Source: Roseobacter sp.
Lineage (GTDB): Bacteria; Pseudomonadota; Alphaproteobacteria; Rhodobacterales; Rhodobacteraceae
Assembly: GCA_015665415.1 (NCBI GenBank)
Contig: JADFAE010000005.1
Span: forward strand, 62,001-126,000
DNA length: 64,000 bases
Direction: 5' to 3'
Shown here: in pieces, positions 34,158 through 43,965 of the stretch
Position numbering within the stretch: position 1 is the stretch's first letter
Layout: each line of letters opens with the position of its first letter
Notes under the pieces: model-generated
The model's database searches: none
What the model saw: the letters and a program-made list of their open reading frames with translations, nothing else
What the model was told of the DNA's origin: nothing
Translations under genes and position numbers: made by a program

Positions 34158-36353
34158 GTGAGCGGGCAGGATTTCTTCCATCAGGGTGACAGGGTGGCGG
34201 TTCTGACCGCGCAACCGCTTGATCGGCTTCTGGATTATCGCGCCCCCGAAGGCGGCTGTTTTCGCGGTGCCTTTGTCGAGGTGCCGCTGGGCCCGCGCAA
34301 GGTTCTGGGGGTGATCTGGGGCAACGGCGGCGGTGATTTCGATTCGGCCAAGCTGCGCAGCGTGATCCGGGTGCTGGACGTGGCACCGATGCGCGAGGAG
34401 ATGCGCCAGTTTCTGGGCAAGGCGGGGGATTATACGCTGACGCCGATGCATGCGATGCTGCGACTGGCGACCCGTGCTCCGGGCCTGTCGGATCCGCCCT
34501 CGATGCGCAAGATCCTGCGGCTGGGCGACAATCCCCCTGAGAGGATGACTGACGCCCGCACCAAGGTTCTGGCGGTGATGGAAGAATTCGGCGGGCTGGC
34601 CTTTACCTCCAGAGAGCTGGCCGAGATGGCGGATGTGACGCCTTCGGTGGTCAAGGGCCTGGTGAAACAGGGGGCCCTGCGCGAAGAGGAAACACCGCGG
34701 GATCTGCCCTATCCGCATCTGGACCCTGATTTGCCCAGCAAGGATCTGACCCAGGATCAGGCTGCGGCGGCTGCCGCTTTGGCTGAGGGCGTGCAAAGTG
34801 GGGCCTATGGGACAACCCTGCTGAAAGGCGTGACAGGATCGGGCAAGACCGAGGTCTATCTGGAGGCGGTGGCCGCCTGTCTGCGCAAAGGGCGGCAAGC
34901 GCTGGTGCTATTGCCGGAAATCGCCCTGACGGCGGAGTTTCTGAAACGGGTGGAGCAGCGTTTTGGTGCCACCCCGGCGGAATGGCATTCGGGTGCCACC
35001 ATGACAGAGCGCCGCCGGGTCTGGCGCATGGTCGGCCAGGGCAATGCGCAACTGGTGATCGGCGCGCGTTCGGCGCTGTTCCTGCCTTTCCGCGACCTTG
35101 GCTTGATCATTGTCGATGAAGAGCACGACGGCTCTTACAAGCAGGACGAAGGGGTGCTGTACAATGCCCGCGATATGGCGGTGCTGCGTGCGGCCATGTG
35201 TTCGGCGCAAGTGGTGCTGGCCTCGGCCACTCCCAGTCTGGAAACCTGGGCCAATGCGGAAGCCGGGAAATACAAGCGTGTCGATCTGACGGCGCGCTTT
35301 GGCACCGCAGTGCTGCCACAGATGCGGGCGGTCGACATGCGGGCCGAGGATCTGGCCCCGGCGACCTGGATCTCACCCACTCTGAAACAGGCAATGAGGT
35401 TGCGGATGGAGCGCGGCGAGCAGTCGCTCTTGTTTCTGAACCGACGCGGCTTTGCGCCGGTGACCATCTGCCGGGCCTGTGGCTCCCAAGTGGCCTGCGA
35501 TCACTGTGACGCCCGCATGGTCGAGCATCGGTTCATGAAGCGGTTGATGTGCCATCAATGCGGCGAGACCAAGCCGGTCCCCGAGACCTGTCCCTCCTGC
35601 CAGGTGGAAGGCAAGATGGCCCCTGTGGGGCCCGGTATCGAGCGGCTGGGCGAAGAGGCGGCGGCGCTGTTTCCGCAGGCGCGGATCGCGGTGCTGAGTT
35701 CGGATCTGTTTGGCTCTGCCCGCGCATTGAAGGCGCGCATCGAAGACATCGCAGCCGGAGAGGCGGATATCATCCTGGGCACCCAGCTGGTGGCCAAGGG
35801 GCACAACTTTCCCCTGCTGACATTGGTTGGTGTGATTGACGCGGACCTCGGGCTGCAGGGCTCGGACCTGCGCGCAGGCGAGCGCAGTTTCCAGCTGATG
35901 CGGCAGGTGGCGGGACGTGCGGGGCGGGCCGAGCGTGCTGGTGAGGCCCTAATGCAGACCTTTCAGCCGGAGCATCCGGTGATCCGGGCCATCCTGAGTG
36001 GCGACGAAGAAAAGTTCTGGCGCGCTGAAGCCGAGCAGCGGCGTCAGGCTGGGGTGCCGCCCTTTGGACGCATGGCCGGGATCATTCTGTCGGGATCGGA
36101 TCTGGCGCAGGTCTTTGATCTGGGCAATGCGCTGGCGCGCAACGACGGGCCCCTGCGACAGGTGGGGGCGCAATTGTTTGGGCCCGCACCTGCGCCCATC
36201 GCCCGGGTCAGGGGACGGCATCGGGTCCGGCTGTTGATCAAGGCGGACAAAGGCGTTCCGCTGCAGGAGGCGCTGGCGCGTTGGACCGCACCGTTCAAGA
36301 TGAAGGGAGATCTGCGGCTGAATATTGACATCGATCCTCAGAACTTTTTTTGA
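34158..36353 (+). CDS. priA: Primosomal protein N' (replication restart helicase)
   Basis: 731 residues. The N-terminal DNA-binding domain (RVAVLTAQPLDRLLDY) is followed by the helicase core: Walker A GVTGSGKTEVY, DEEHDGSYKQDE, ASATPSLETW. The zinc-binding cysteines are CRACGSQVACDHCDARM and CHQCGETKPVPETCPSCQ. Motif V is GTQLVAKGHNFP and motif VI QVAGRAGRAERAG. It reloads the replisome at stalled forks. GTG 34158 is preferred because GGAGG lies just upstream of it, while the TTG at 34143 lacks a site. Confidence 0.97.
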   Translation: MSGQDFFHQGDRVAVLTAQPLDRLLDYRAPEGGCFRGAFVEVPLGPRKVLGVIWGNGGGDFDSAKLRSVIRVLDVAPMREEMRQFLGKAGDYTLTPMHAMLRLATRAPGLSDPPSMRKILRLGDNPPERMTDARTKVLAVMEEFGGLAFTSRELAEMADVTPSVVKGLVKQGALREEETPRDLPYPHLDPDLPSKDLTQDQAAAAAALAEGVQSGAYGTTLLKGVTGSGKTEVYLEAVAACLRKGRQALVLLPEIALTAEFLKRVEQRFGATPAEWHSGATMTERRRVWRMVGQGNAQLVIGARSALFLPFRDLGLIIVDEEHDGSYKQDEGVLYNARDMAVLRAAMCSAQVVLASATPSLETWANAEAGKYKRVDLTARFGTAVLPQMRAVDMRAEDLAPATWISPTLKQAMRLRMERGEQSLLFLNRRGFAPVTICRACGSQVACDHCDARMVEHRFMKRLMCHQCGETKPVPETCPSCQVEGKMAPVGPGIERLGEEAAALFPQARIAVLSSDLFGSARALKARIEDIAAGEADIILGTQLVAKGHNFPLLTLVGVIDADLGLQGSDLRAGERSFQLMRQVAGRAGRAERAGEALMQTFQPEHPVIRAILSGDEEKFWRAEAEQRRQAGVPPFGRMAGIILSGSDLAQVFDLGNALARNDGPLRQVGAQLFGPAPAPIARVRGRHRVRLLIKADKGVPLQEALARWTAPFKMKGDLRLNIDIDPQNFF

Positions 36354-36518
36354 ATTGGGGTCTGGTGAAACTAGGCCGGGCTACTTTGGGCTGGGGCTGT
36401 GCAATTAGGTATTTAGGGCAAAATGAAGAGGGGCGCCTTTTGCCATTTCAGCTTTCTATAAATACTTACAGCAAGTGGTTGCGACCCCAGGGATATCAAT
36501 TGTGGGCAGGGGGGTATT

Positions 36519-37595
36519 CTAGCTCCGGGGCTGGTCCACCAGGTGATCCGTGACAACGGCGCCAATCCACATGAATACCAGCGCCAGCCAGGCGGTGCCG
36601 GTGAAGATCGAGCCGCCGGTGACGCCAGCGCCGATGGCGCAGCCGCCCGCCAGCATGCCGCCAAACCCCATCAACACCGCTCCCACCATGGCCCTGCGCA
36701 TGGTCGCGGCATCGTCAAAGGCCTGAAGCTTCATCTCACCGCTGACCCAGGCGGCCATCATAGCACCGATAAAGACGCCGGGCACTAGGCCGATGTCGAA
36801 CTCCAACACGGCGTTGCGATCCAGAAAGAACATCAGGGTATGGGCGGAGGGACCGGTGAAAGTGGCGCTTTCGATTTGCATGGGGTCAAAACCCACCTGC
36901 GACAGCCCATAGGTCAGCACCCAGCCCAGGGCCACGGCAAAGCCAACGCCGGAGGAAAAGATCAGCCGGGAGGCTCCGATGTGATTGCGTTGTGACAGGA
37001 TCAGGGCCAGGGTGGCGATAGCCAGTCCAAGCGCCAAGCCGCCCCATTCGGGCCATCCAAATTGGGTGAGAAGATCCATATTGCGCCCGCCCGAAGTGAT
37101 CCAGAGACCTGCGATGCGGTCCCGCAGCGGCGACAGCAGGCCAGAGAGGCTCATTTGCGCCACCACCGCAAAGATCAGGCCTGAGACCAGAGAGCGCAGG
37201 TTGCCGGTTGCAGCCAGGACCAGCAGCCGTCCCGAACAGCCGCGAGCCAGCACCATTCCGGTGCCAAAGACCAAACCGCCAAGGATGGCGCCGGACCAGC
37301 TGCCGGGCACGGCCATCATACGCGCATCGGCACTGCGCATCAGGCCCAGCAGCTCTGCGCCCTGGACCCAGACCAGGGCGGTGGAAAAGGTCAGCAGCCA
37401 GACTGCCATCCGATCCCCCAGCTGTCCGCGGGCAAACTCCACCGTTGCTGCACGCAGGCAAAAGCGCGATCGCTGTGCTGCAATGCCAAAGGTGACACCG
37501 GTCACCAGGCCAAAGAGCGCGGCCAGGGGGGCTTCGCCCAGGCGCTCTGCCAGGGCTTCAAAGAGAGTGAGTAAATCCACGCGCGAAACCTCCAT
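36519..37595 (-). CDS. YeeE/YedE family membrane transporter (sulfur-related)
   Basis: 358 residues with about nine hydrophobic helices. The conserved Cys-containing pore motifs are present: RSRFCLRAATVEF, LARGCSGRLLVLAA and GGCAIGAGVTGGS. Family members take up thiosulfate or move other sulfur species, and this is the long, two-repeat form. The upstream divergent spacer has AT-rich TATATATACACATTCG, a plausible promoter/operator. No sulfur oxidation genes are adjacent. Confidence 0.9.
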   Translation of the reverse strand: MEVSRVDLLTLFEALAERLGEAPLAALFGLVTGVTFGIAAQRSRFCLRAATVEFARGQLGDRMAVWLLTFSTALVWVQGAELLGLMRSADARMMAVPGSWSGAILGGLVFGTGMVLARGCSGRLLVLAATGNLRSLVSGLIFAVVAQMSLSGLLSPLRDRIAGLWITSGGRNMDLLTQFGWPEWGGLALGLAIATLALILSQRNHIGASRLIFSSGVGFAVALGWVLTYGLSQVGFDPMQIESATFTGPSAHTLMFFLDRNAVLEFDIGLVPGVFIGAMMAAWVSGEMKLQAFDDAATMRRAMVGAVLMGFGGMLAGGCAIGAGVTGGSIFTGTAWLALVFMWIGAVVTDHLVDQPRS

Positions 37596-37795
37596 GGGAT
37601 GATGGTTCGGGATTTATATATACACATTCGTATTTTTGATTTGATCCAGGTCATGCCCAGGGGCGTGATCGACCAGGGGCGGTCTGCGACGGATAGTGTC
37701 GGGGACGGAGCAGCAACTCTGCGCGGCTGCGCAGGGGGGATGTGCGCTGCGCCTTTCCGCTCGCAACTTGTGGGGAATGGGCGTAGAGGGCAGGT

Positions 37796-39034
37796 ATGTT
37801 CAACCCTCTCTCTTTGGATGCGGCCCGTGACCTGCCGCGCTGGCGTCGCCCCACCACATTGCTGTTTGTGATGGCGATCTGCATGCCGATTGCCTTCAAT
37901 GCCTGGTTTGCCCTGCTCAATAACTTTGTCATCGAGGTGGCGCAGTTTGACGGGGCAGATATCGGTCTGCTGCATACAGTGCGGGAAATTCCGGGGTTTC
38001 TGGCGATCGGGGTCATCGCCGTGATCCTGTTCATACGCGAGCAGGTGCTGGGGCTGATTTCGCTGATGATGCTGGGCATAGCCACCATGCTGACGGCCTG
38101 GTACCCTTCGTTGGGCGGCATCCTGATGATCACGCTGCTCAGCTCCATCGGCTTTCATTATTATGAGACGGTGAACCAGTCGCTGCAGCTGCAATGGCTG
38201 CCCAAGGATCGCGCGCCGCAGATGCTGGGTTGGCTGATTGCCACCGGATCAGCCTCGACGCTGGTGGTCTATGGTCTGATCGTGCTGCTGTGGGAGAGTT
38301 TTGATCTCAGCTACAATCTGGTGTTCATGACAGCCGGGGCGGTGACCACGGTGATCGCATTGTTCTGCCTGCTGGCCTATCCGCAGTTCGACTCGCCGAC
38401 GCCACAGAACAAAAAGCTGATCCTGCGCCGCCGCTACTGGCTGTATTATGTGCTGCAATTCATGGCCGGTGCACGGCGGCAGATCTTTGTGGTCTTTGCC
38501 GGTTTCATGATGGTGGAGAAATTCGGCTTTGAGGTGCATGAGGTCACCGGCCTGTTTCTGATCAACCTGGTGGTCAACATCATCGTGGCCCCGCTTTTGG
38601 GGCGGTTTGTGGCCCTTTTTGGCGAGCGGCGCACCCTGATCTTTGAATATGCTGGGCTGGCTGTGGTTTTTGCGCTCTATGGCGGTATCTACTGGTTTGG
38701 CTGGGGCGTTGTGTTGGCGGCCTGTCTCTATGTCGTGGATCATGTGTTGTTTGCCTTGGCGCTGGCACTGAAGACCTATTTTCAGAAAATCGCCGATCCG
38801 GCTGATATTGCGCCCACTGCGGCCGTCGCCTTTACCATCAATCATATTGCCGCCGTGTTCCTGCCGGTGCTGTTGGGATTGCTGTGGGTGGTCTCCCCCG
38901 GGGCGGTCTTTGCGCTGGCGGCGGCAATGGCGCTGTGTTCGCTTGGGTTGGCCTGCCTGATCCCGCGCCATCCGGAGGCCGGCAACGAGACGGTGTTTTC
39001 CAAATATGCGGGCAGCCGCGCCGCCGCCGAATAG
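37796..39034 (+). CDS. MFS transporter
   Basis: 412 residues with about 12 hydrophobic segments (for example TLLFVMAICMPIAFNAWFAL, GVIAVILFIREQVLG, VVFAGFMMVEKFGFEV). The loop LFGERRTLIFEYAGL matches the MFS A-like repeat at the domain junction. The substrate is unknown. GAGGGCAGG precedes the ATG. It diverges from the YeeE/YedE gene and ends in TAG. Confidence 0.88.
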   Translation: MFNPLSLDAARDLPRWRRPTTLLFVMAICMPIAFNAWFALLNNFVIEVAQFDGADIGLLHTVREIPGFLAIGVIAVILFIREQVLGLISLMMLGIATMLTAWYPSLGGILMITLLSSIGFHYYETVNQSLQLQWLPKDRAPQMLGWLIATGSASTLVVYGLIVLLWESFDLSYNLVFMTAGAVTTVIALFCLLAYPQFDSPTPQNKKLILRRRYWLYYVLQFMAGARRQIFVVFAGFMMVEKFGFEVHEVTGLFLINLVVNIIVAPLLGRFVALFGERRTLIFEYAGLAVVFALYGGIYWFGWGVVLAACLYVVDHVLFALALALKTYFQKIADPADIAPTAAVAFTINHIAAVFLPVLLGLLWVVSPGAVFALAAAMALCSLGLACLIPRHPEAGNETVFSKYAGSRAAAE

Positions 39035-39142
39035 CAACCTGCAAGCCCAAAGCGGATTGGAAGATCCCGGCAGGGCGGGCTCTGCTCTTGACCTTATGCG
39101 CCCTTGCGCCTAGGCGCGGGGGAACCCTGCTGGAGATCCGAC

Positions 39143-40015
39143 ATGCCCACCTTTACCGCGCTGACCACCCTGACTGGCAAACCTCAGGCCACCGCCCTGG
39201 GCGAGGCAATGGAAAACCTGATGCCGGAGCCTACTGGCGTCGGGGTTTTTGAGATGGAAGATGGATCCGGTCTGTGGGAAGTGGGTGGCTATTTCACCGA
39301 AGCACCGGATCAGGCCGGGCTGGCCTTGCTTTCCAGCATGCACGGGGCCAAGGATTTTGTGGTCTCTGAGCTGCCGGAAACCGATTGGGTCGCCCATGTG
39401 CGCCGCGAGCTGGCTCCGGTCGAGGCGGGGCGCTTTTACGTCTATGGCAGCCATGATGCCGATACCGTGCCCGAGGGCAGCATCCCGCTGCTGATCGAGG
39501 CGGCGATGGCCTTTGGCACCGGCCACCACGGCACCACGCTGGGCTGTCTCAAGGCGCTGGACCATCTGGTTGATCAGGGCTTTGTTGGCACATCGGTTGC
39601 GGACATTGGCTGCGGCACCGCGGTGTTGGCCATGGCTGCCGCCCGCGTCTGGGACGGCAATTTTGTCGCCAGCGATATCGATGAGGTGGCCGTCGAGGTG
39701 GCCGAGGCCAATCTCAAGGCCAATGGCATGTCCGGGGCGGTGACCTGTCTCGAGGCGGCGGGCTTTGATCACCCAGGGCTGCAGGCGGCGGCACCCTATG
39801 ATCTGATCTTTGCCAATATCCTCAAAGGGCCGCTGGTGGCGCTGTCACCGGATCTGTGTGGCAACCTGCGGGACGGGGGATTCGCGATTCTGTCCGGGAT
39901 TCTCAATGAGCAGGCCGATAGCGTGATCGAGGTTTATGCACAGAACGGAACCAATCTTGTGCGACGCGATGAGATTGGTGAATGGACGACCCTGCTTTTG
40001 CAGCGGAAAGGCTGA
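39143..40015 (+). CDS. prmA: Ribosomal protein L11 methyltransferase
   Basis: 290 residues. The SAM motif is VADIGCGTAVLAMAAARVW, followed by VASDIDEVAVEVAEANLKAN and IFANILKGPL (the NxxxxP-like substrate motif). AFGTGHHGTTLGCLKAL is the PrmA signature. It trimethylates ribosomal protein L11. ATG 39143 gives the family-typical N-terminus MPTFTALTTL; the upstream ORF start has no site. Confidence 0.95.
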   Translation: MPTFTALTTLTGKPQATALGEAMENLMPEPTGVGVFEMEDGSGLWEVGGYFTEAPDQAGLALLSSMHGAKDFVVSELPETDWVAHVRRELAPVEAGRFYVYGSHDADTVPEGSIPLLIEAAMAFGTGHHGTTLGCLKALDHLVDQGFVGTSVADIGCGTAVLAMAAARVWDGNFVASDIDEVAVEVAEANLKANGMSGAVTCLEAAGFDHPGLQAAAPYDLIFANILKGPLVALSPDLCGNLRDGGFAILSGILNEQADSVIEVYAQNGTNLVRRDEIGEWTTLLLQRKG

Positions 40016-40114
40016 TTTCTCGACAGTTTGCTCCAGATTTTAGACAAGTGCTAAAGTGTTACTGTAAGGTTAACCCTAGATTTTAATGTAGTATGGCTAC
40101 GTCGGAGTTTGGGT

Positions 40115-40474
40115 ATGAGTATTCTTCAGCATCAGGAGTTCCGGGGTCGGGTGAACCGCCTGCAGAACAAACATGCCAAATATGCGCAGGGCTATTCCGC
40201 GCGGGTGCAGTCGGATGGGCTGATTGTTCTTGAGCCGCGTCGGATGCAGTCGCGTATTTCCGGCAAGGTCTTTGTGCTGGTGATCGTCTCCTTCCTGGGG
40301 TTCAAGGCCTTCTTGATGGCGGCGCTTGGCCTGGGCAACTATGAAGAACGCGTCGCCAGGTTGGCGGATGGGACCGCCGTGGAGCGTGTGGGCGCCCTGG
40401 TGATGCAGGCGGATCCGCTCTCTGTTTGGGCGGCCGAACAGATCGGCCCGATCCTGCGACAGGCGGTGTCCTGA
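40115..40474 (+). CDS. Hypothetical single-pass membrane protein
   Basis: 119 residues from ATG 40115, preceded by GGAG. A basic N-terminal region (RGRVNRLQNKHAKYAQGYSA) is followed by one transmembrane helix (about residues 50-70, KVFVLVIVSFLGFKAFLMA) and a periplasmic or cytoplasmic tail. Family not recognised. A terminator follows about 100 bases downstream. Confidence 0.65.
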   Translation: MSILQHQEFRGRVNRLQNKHAKYAQGYSARVQSDGLIVLEPRRMQSRISGKVFVLVIVSFLGFKAFLMAALGLGNYEERVARLADGTAVERVGALVMQADPLSVWAAEQIGPILRQAVS

Positions 40475-40574
40475 CCTCAATCCCTTCCAGATCTACTGCG
40501 AAATATCCAAAAACAAAAAATACCTGAACTTGCCAGTCTGACAGGGCGGCGCGGGATTTGTCGCAGGACGACAG

Positions 40575-40604
40575 CGCCGTCGGGACTTCCCGGCGGCGTT
40601 TTTT
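40575..40604 (+). terminator. Rho-independent terminator
   Basis: CGCCGTCGGG pairs with CCCGGCGGCG (one G-U) around ACTT, followed by T6. It serves the membrane protein gene at 40115. Confidence 0.88.
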
Positions 40605-40649
40605 GTGGTCTGGCCAGTAGGCAGGGTGCGAGGTCGCGGGGCAGAGACC

Positions 40650-40685
40650 AAAAAAAACGCCGCGGCCCATTTGGCGCGCGGCGTT
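40650..40685 (-). terminator. Terminator of the DUF1127 gene
   Basis: On the minus strand ACGCCGCG pairs with CGCGGCGT and is followed by a run of about 7 T, 48 bases past the DUF1127 stop. Confidence 0.85.
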
Positions 40686-40732
40686 AAAATCGGTTGGTCC
40701 TCAGGGAGGGGAGAACCTGCCGGAAATCTGTC

Positions 40733-40951
40733 TTAGAAGATCGGCTTGCCAGCGGCGACACCGTCGATATCGCCACGGCTGAGACCGATGTCTGCCAGTT
40801 CACGATCCGACAGCGCGGCCAGCGAGTTCTTGGTGGCGCGGGTGTCGTTCCAAGAGATCACGGCGGCAACAGCCGAGACAAAATAGGTGCCGATACGGCC
40901 AAACAGGCCGGTGGAGCCATAGGTGGTGCGGGTAGTGTCGAAAGCAGCCAT
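40733..40951 (-). CDS. DUF1127 family small protein
   Basis: 72 residues from ATG 40951, preceded by AGGATGAGGAT. The C-terminal DUF1127 motif is complete: LAALSDRELADIGLSRGDI. DUF1127 proteins are small Arg-rich alphaproteobacterial proteins, several of which affect RNA turnover and phosphate or stress responses. The upstream in-frame extension to 41149 is not supported. Confidence 0.9.
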   Translation of the reverse strand: MAAFDTTRTTYGSTGLFGRIGTYFVSAVAAVISWNDTRATKNSLAALSDRELADIGLSRGDIDGVAAGKPIF

Positions 40952-41311
40952 ATCCTCATCCTTTGTATCTGAGTGAACTGAGTGTTGCGCCAACATCATG
41001 TCGTTGCATAAAGCGCCATCTAGTCTCGAAAAATCGAGCCAGCAAGTAGAAAAAATGCATGTGTCATATGCGCTGTGCGCATAGCTTTGAGCCATAAAAA
41101 CAAGGGCCAATAGTCTATCTTTACCTGTGGATAAGAAATGTCGCGACACCGCTCGAAAACGGTCGCTTTTGGAACAGGTTTGGCGGGTTTTCCAGCTGGG
41201 GTTGTGGCTGGGGGTGTAGGGGGCATCTGGCGAAAGCAGTTGGCGGTGTTCGCCTTTTGTGCTATTTGCGGGAAAAATAATTCAAAAATTCAGGCAGAGG
41301 CCGGGCTGAAC
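40952..41311. promoter_or_regulatory. Divergent spacer between DUF1127 and ruvC
   Basis: 360 bases without a gene. It holds a perfect DnaA-box complement TGTGGATAA at 41126-41134. A near-match to the alphaproteobacterial SOS box GTTC-N7-GTTC lies at 41248-41262 (GTTC-N7-GTGC, one mismatch). A TCTCGAAAAATCGAG inverted repeat is near 41024. Confidence 0.4.
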
Positions 41312-41809
41312 ATGCGCATTTTGGGAATTGATCCGGGGCTTCGCAACCTCGGGTGGGGCATAATCGAATCGCAGGGCAGCCGGTTGAGCCATGTGGCCAA
41401 TGGGGTTTGCACCTCCGATGGCGATGATCTGGGCGAGCGGCTGTTGTCGCTGCACAATCAAGTGGGTGAGATCATCGAGGCCTATAGGCCGGATCAGGCC
41501 GCCATCGAACAGACCTTTGTCAATAAGGATGGGGCCGGCACGCTCAAGCTGGGGCAGGCCCGCGGGGTGGCGCTGTTGACCCTGGCCAAGGCCGGGCTGC
41601 CAACCGGGGAATATGCCCCCAACCGGGTCAAGAAGACCGTTGTCGGGGTTGGTCATGCCAGCAAGGAACAGGTGATGCATATGGTCAAGCTGCAGCTGCC
41701 GGGCGCTGTGCCCAAGGGGGCGGATGCGGCGGATGCGCTGGCGATTGCCATCTGCCACGCCTATTACGGTGGCACCAAACAGAGACAGCTGAAAGAGGTG
41801 CGGGCATGA
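41312..41809 (+). CDS. ruvC: Holliday junction resolvase RuvC
   Basis: 165 residues. The catalytic acids are visible in [10 protein letters not shown] (D7), [11 protein letters not shown] (E66) and [11 protein letters not shown]. It cuts four-way junctions with RuvAB. ATG 41312 gives the conserved N-terminus; the long upstream extension is not supported. Its last codons overlap the ruvA ATG (ATGA). Confidence 0.96.
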   Translation: MRILGIDPGLRNLGWGIIESQGSRLSHVANGVCTSDGDDLGERLLSLHNQVGEIIEAYRPDQAAIEQTFVNKDGAGTLKLGQARGVALLTLAKAGLPTGEYAPNRVKKTVVGVGHASKEQVMHMVKLQLPGAVPKGADAADALAIAICHAYYGGTKQRQLKEVRA

Positions 41810-42498
41810 TTGGCAAGCTCACGGGACGTCTGGAGTATCGCACTGCGGATCATGTGCTGATCGATGTGCGTGGCGTTGGCTATCTGGTCTATTGCTCGGA
41901 GCGTACCATGATGAGCCTGCCGGGCGTCGGCGAGGCGGTGGCGCTTTATACTGATATGGTGGTGCGCGAGGATCTGATGCAGCTTTTTGGCTTTACTTCG
42001 CTGGTGGAAAAGGAATGGCACCGGTTGCTGTGTTCGGTGCAGGGGGTCGGGGCCAAGGTCTCTCTGGCCATCCTCGGCACTCTGGGGCCGGATGGGGTCA
42101 GCCGCGCCATCGCGCTGGGGGATTGGGGCAGCGTCAAGGCGGCCAAGGGCGTGGGTCCCAAGACAGCGCAGCGCATCGTGCTGGATCTGAAAGACAAGGC
42201 CCCCGGCGTCATGGCCATGGGCGGCATCCTGCCTGAGGCGATGGAAGGCCCCGGATTGGATGAGGTTGTGGAGGTAGACGCATCTGCTCCTGCACCCAAG
42301 AAGGCCTCCCGCAAAGCCAGCCCCAAGCCCCGCGGCGCAGCGGCGGCCTCTGCCGGGGCACTGTCCGCCCTGGGCAATCTCGGCTACAGCCCTTCGGATG
42401 CGGCCTCGGCGGTGGCAGAGGCTGCGGGGGATAATCCCGAGGCTGACGAATCCGCGTTGATCCGCGCGGCCCTGCGCCTGTTGGTCCCCAAGGGATGA
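41806..42498 (+). CDS. ruvA: Holliday junction branch migration protein RuvA
   Basis: 230 residues. The OB-fold N-terminus ([20 protein letters not shown]) and two helix-hairpin-helix motifs ([35 protein letters not shown]) are present. The C-terminal RuvB-binding domain follows a basic linker ([13 protein letters not shown]). It binds the junction and loads RuvB. It overlaps ruvC by 4 bases. Confidence 0.96.
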   Translation: MIGKLTGRLEYRTADHVLIDVRGVGYLVYCSERTMMSLPGVGEAVALYTDMVVREDLMQLFGFTSLVEKEWHRLLCSVQGVGAKVSLAILGTLGPDGVSRAIALGDWGSVKAAKGVGPKTAQRIVLDLKDKAPGVMAMGGILPEAMEGPGLDEVVEVDASAPAPKKASRKASPKPRGAAAASAGALSALGNLGYSPSDAASAVAEAAGDNPEADESALIRAALRLLVPKG

Positions 42499-42596
42499 GC
42501 GGGATGACTGAATTCTTCCGTCTTGGCCGCGTTCTGGGCCGCGACCCAATGTCGGGTTCAACGCCTGAGACCTGCCGAACAAGAGGTGCCAGATGA
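42495..42596 (+). CDS. Possible 33-aa ORF bridging ruvA and ruvB
   Basis: ATG overlaps the ruvA stop (ATGA) and its own TGA overlaps the ruvB ATG (ATGATC). The peptide begins [17 protein letters not shown], is basic and has no known family. It may simply keep ribosomes moving from ruvA to ruvB, or be chance. The ruvB ATG also has its own AAGAGG site. Confidence 0.3.
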   Translation: MSGMTEFFRLGRVLGRDPMSGSTPETCRTRGAR

Positions 42597-43624
42597 TCGA
42601 CGCTGACCCAACGCTGCGCCCAGAGCCGATCCCCGAAGACAGCTCGGCTGAGAATGACCGTGCCCTGAGACCGCAAGGTTTGGGCGAATTCATTGGCCAG
42701 GCCGAGGCTCGGGCCAATCTGCGCATCTTTATCGAAAGCGCGCGTCGTCGCGGCGAGGCGATGGACCACACCCTGTTTCACGGCCCGCCTGGATTGGGGA
42801 AAACCACCCTGGCGCAGATCGTGGCCCGCGAGCTGGGGGTGAATTTCCGCATGACCTCGGGGCCGGTGCTGGCCAAGGCCGGGGATCTGGCGGCGATCCT
42901 GACCAATCTTGAGGCGCGCGATGTTCTGTTCATTGATGAGATCCACCGGTTGAACCCGGTGGTGGAAGAGATCCTTTATCCGGCGATGGAGGATTTTGAA
43001 CTGGATCTGGTCATTGGCGAGGGACCGGCGGCGCGGACCGTGCGCATCGAATTGCAGCCCTTTACCCTGGTGGGGGCCACCACCCGCATGGGGCTGTTGA
43101 CCACGCCGCTGCGGGATCGTTTTGGCATTCCGACACGGTTGCAGTTCTACACCGTGGATGAGCTGTTTGAGATCGTGCGACGCAACGCCCGCAAGCTGGG
43201 CACCCCGGCAGATGACGACGGGGCCCGCGAGATCGCGCGGCGCGCGCGCGGCACCCCAAGGATCGCCGGGCGGCTCTTGCGCCGCGTGGTGGACTTTGCG
43301 GTGGTCGAGGGCGATGGCCGCATTACTCAGGCGTTGGCCGATGGGGCGCTGACCCGGCTTGGTGTTGATAACCTGGGGCTGGATGGCGCGGATCGGCGCT
43401 ATCTGCGGCTGATTGCGGAAAACTACAGCGGTGGTCCGGTGGGGATCGAAACCCTGTCGGCGGCGCTGAGCGAGAGCCGAGATTCACTGGAGGATGTGAT
43501 TGAGCCCTATCTGCTGCAACAAGGTCTGATCCAGCGCACCCCGCGCGGGCGAATGCTGGCGCAGAAGGCCTGGACCCATCTGGGGCTGGCGCCGCCAAAG
43601 CGTGCTTCGGATCTGTTTGGATAA
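42593..43624 (+). CDS. ruvB: Holliday junction helicase RuvB
   Basis: 343 residues. Walker A is [16 protein letters not shown], Walker [12 protein letters not shown], and sensor 1 [20 protein letters not shown]. The arginine finger region is present, and the C-terminal winged helix ends [18 protein letters not shown]. It is the AAA+ motor for branch migration. Confidence 0.98.
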   Translation: MIDADPTLRPEPIPEDSSAENDRALRPQGLGEFIGQAEARANLRIFIESARRRGEAMDHTLFHGPPGLGKTTLAQIVARELGVNFRMTSGPVLAKAGDLAAILTNLEARDVLFIDEIHRLNPVVEEILYPAMEDFELDLVIGEGPAARTVRIELQPFTLVGATTRMGLLTTPLRDRFGIPTRLQFYTVDELFEIVRRNARKLGTPADDDGAREIARRARGTPRIAGRLLRRVVDFAVVEGDGRITQALADGALTRLGVDNLGLDGADRRYLRLIAENYSGGPVGIETLSAALSESRDSLEDVIEPYLLQQGLIQRTPRGRMLAQKAWTHLGLAPPKRASDLFG

Positions 43625-43634
43625 GGGGAGCGGG

Positions 43635-43964
43635 ATGAGAGATGCCTCGCAGGAGAGTGGCGCACAGGATCTGGCAGCGCTGATCGATTTGGTGCGAGAG
43701 GTGGGCGATCTTTATGCCGCACGTTTTGACATCAGGCGGGATCCGGCCTGGTATCTGGGCAAGATGAGCGAAGAGCTGGGCGAAGTCAGCGCCGCCTATC
43801 TGAAGCTGCAGGGCCAGGGGCGCGGGGCGGCCTCGCGCCGGGATCTGGAGGATGAACTGGGGGATCTATTGGGCTTTGTACTGCTGTTTGCCGATTGGCA
43901 GGGGGTGGATATCGGCGCGGCCCTGAGGCGCAAATGGGGCGGATATCTGGAACCGGAGGGATAA
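43635..43964 (+). CDS. MazG-like nucleotide pyrophosphohydrolase
   Basis: 109 residues. The metal-binding helices are KMSEELGEVSAAYLKL (EExxE) and DLEDELGDLLGFVLLFAD (ExxD), matching the all-alpha NTP pyrophosphatase fold. It hydrolyses (d)NTPs to monophosphates in house-cleaning. ATG 43635 follows AGGGGAG, 10 bases after ruvB, so it is probably co-transcribed with ruvB. Confidence 0.82.
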   Translation: MRDASQESGAQDLAALIDLVREVGDLYAARFDIRRDPAWYLGKMSEELGEVSAAYLKLQGQGRGAASRRDLEDELGDLLGFVLLFADWQGVDIGAALRRKWGGYLEPEG

Positions 43965-43965
43965 G

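Noticed and set aside
37611-37640. SqrR/BigR-type operator upstream of the YeeE/YedE gene
   Set aside because: The AT-rich stretch has only a 4-5-bp imperfect inverted repeat (ATAC/GTAT), too weak to call, and no ArsR-family gene is adjacent.
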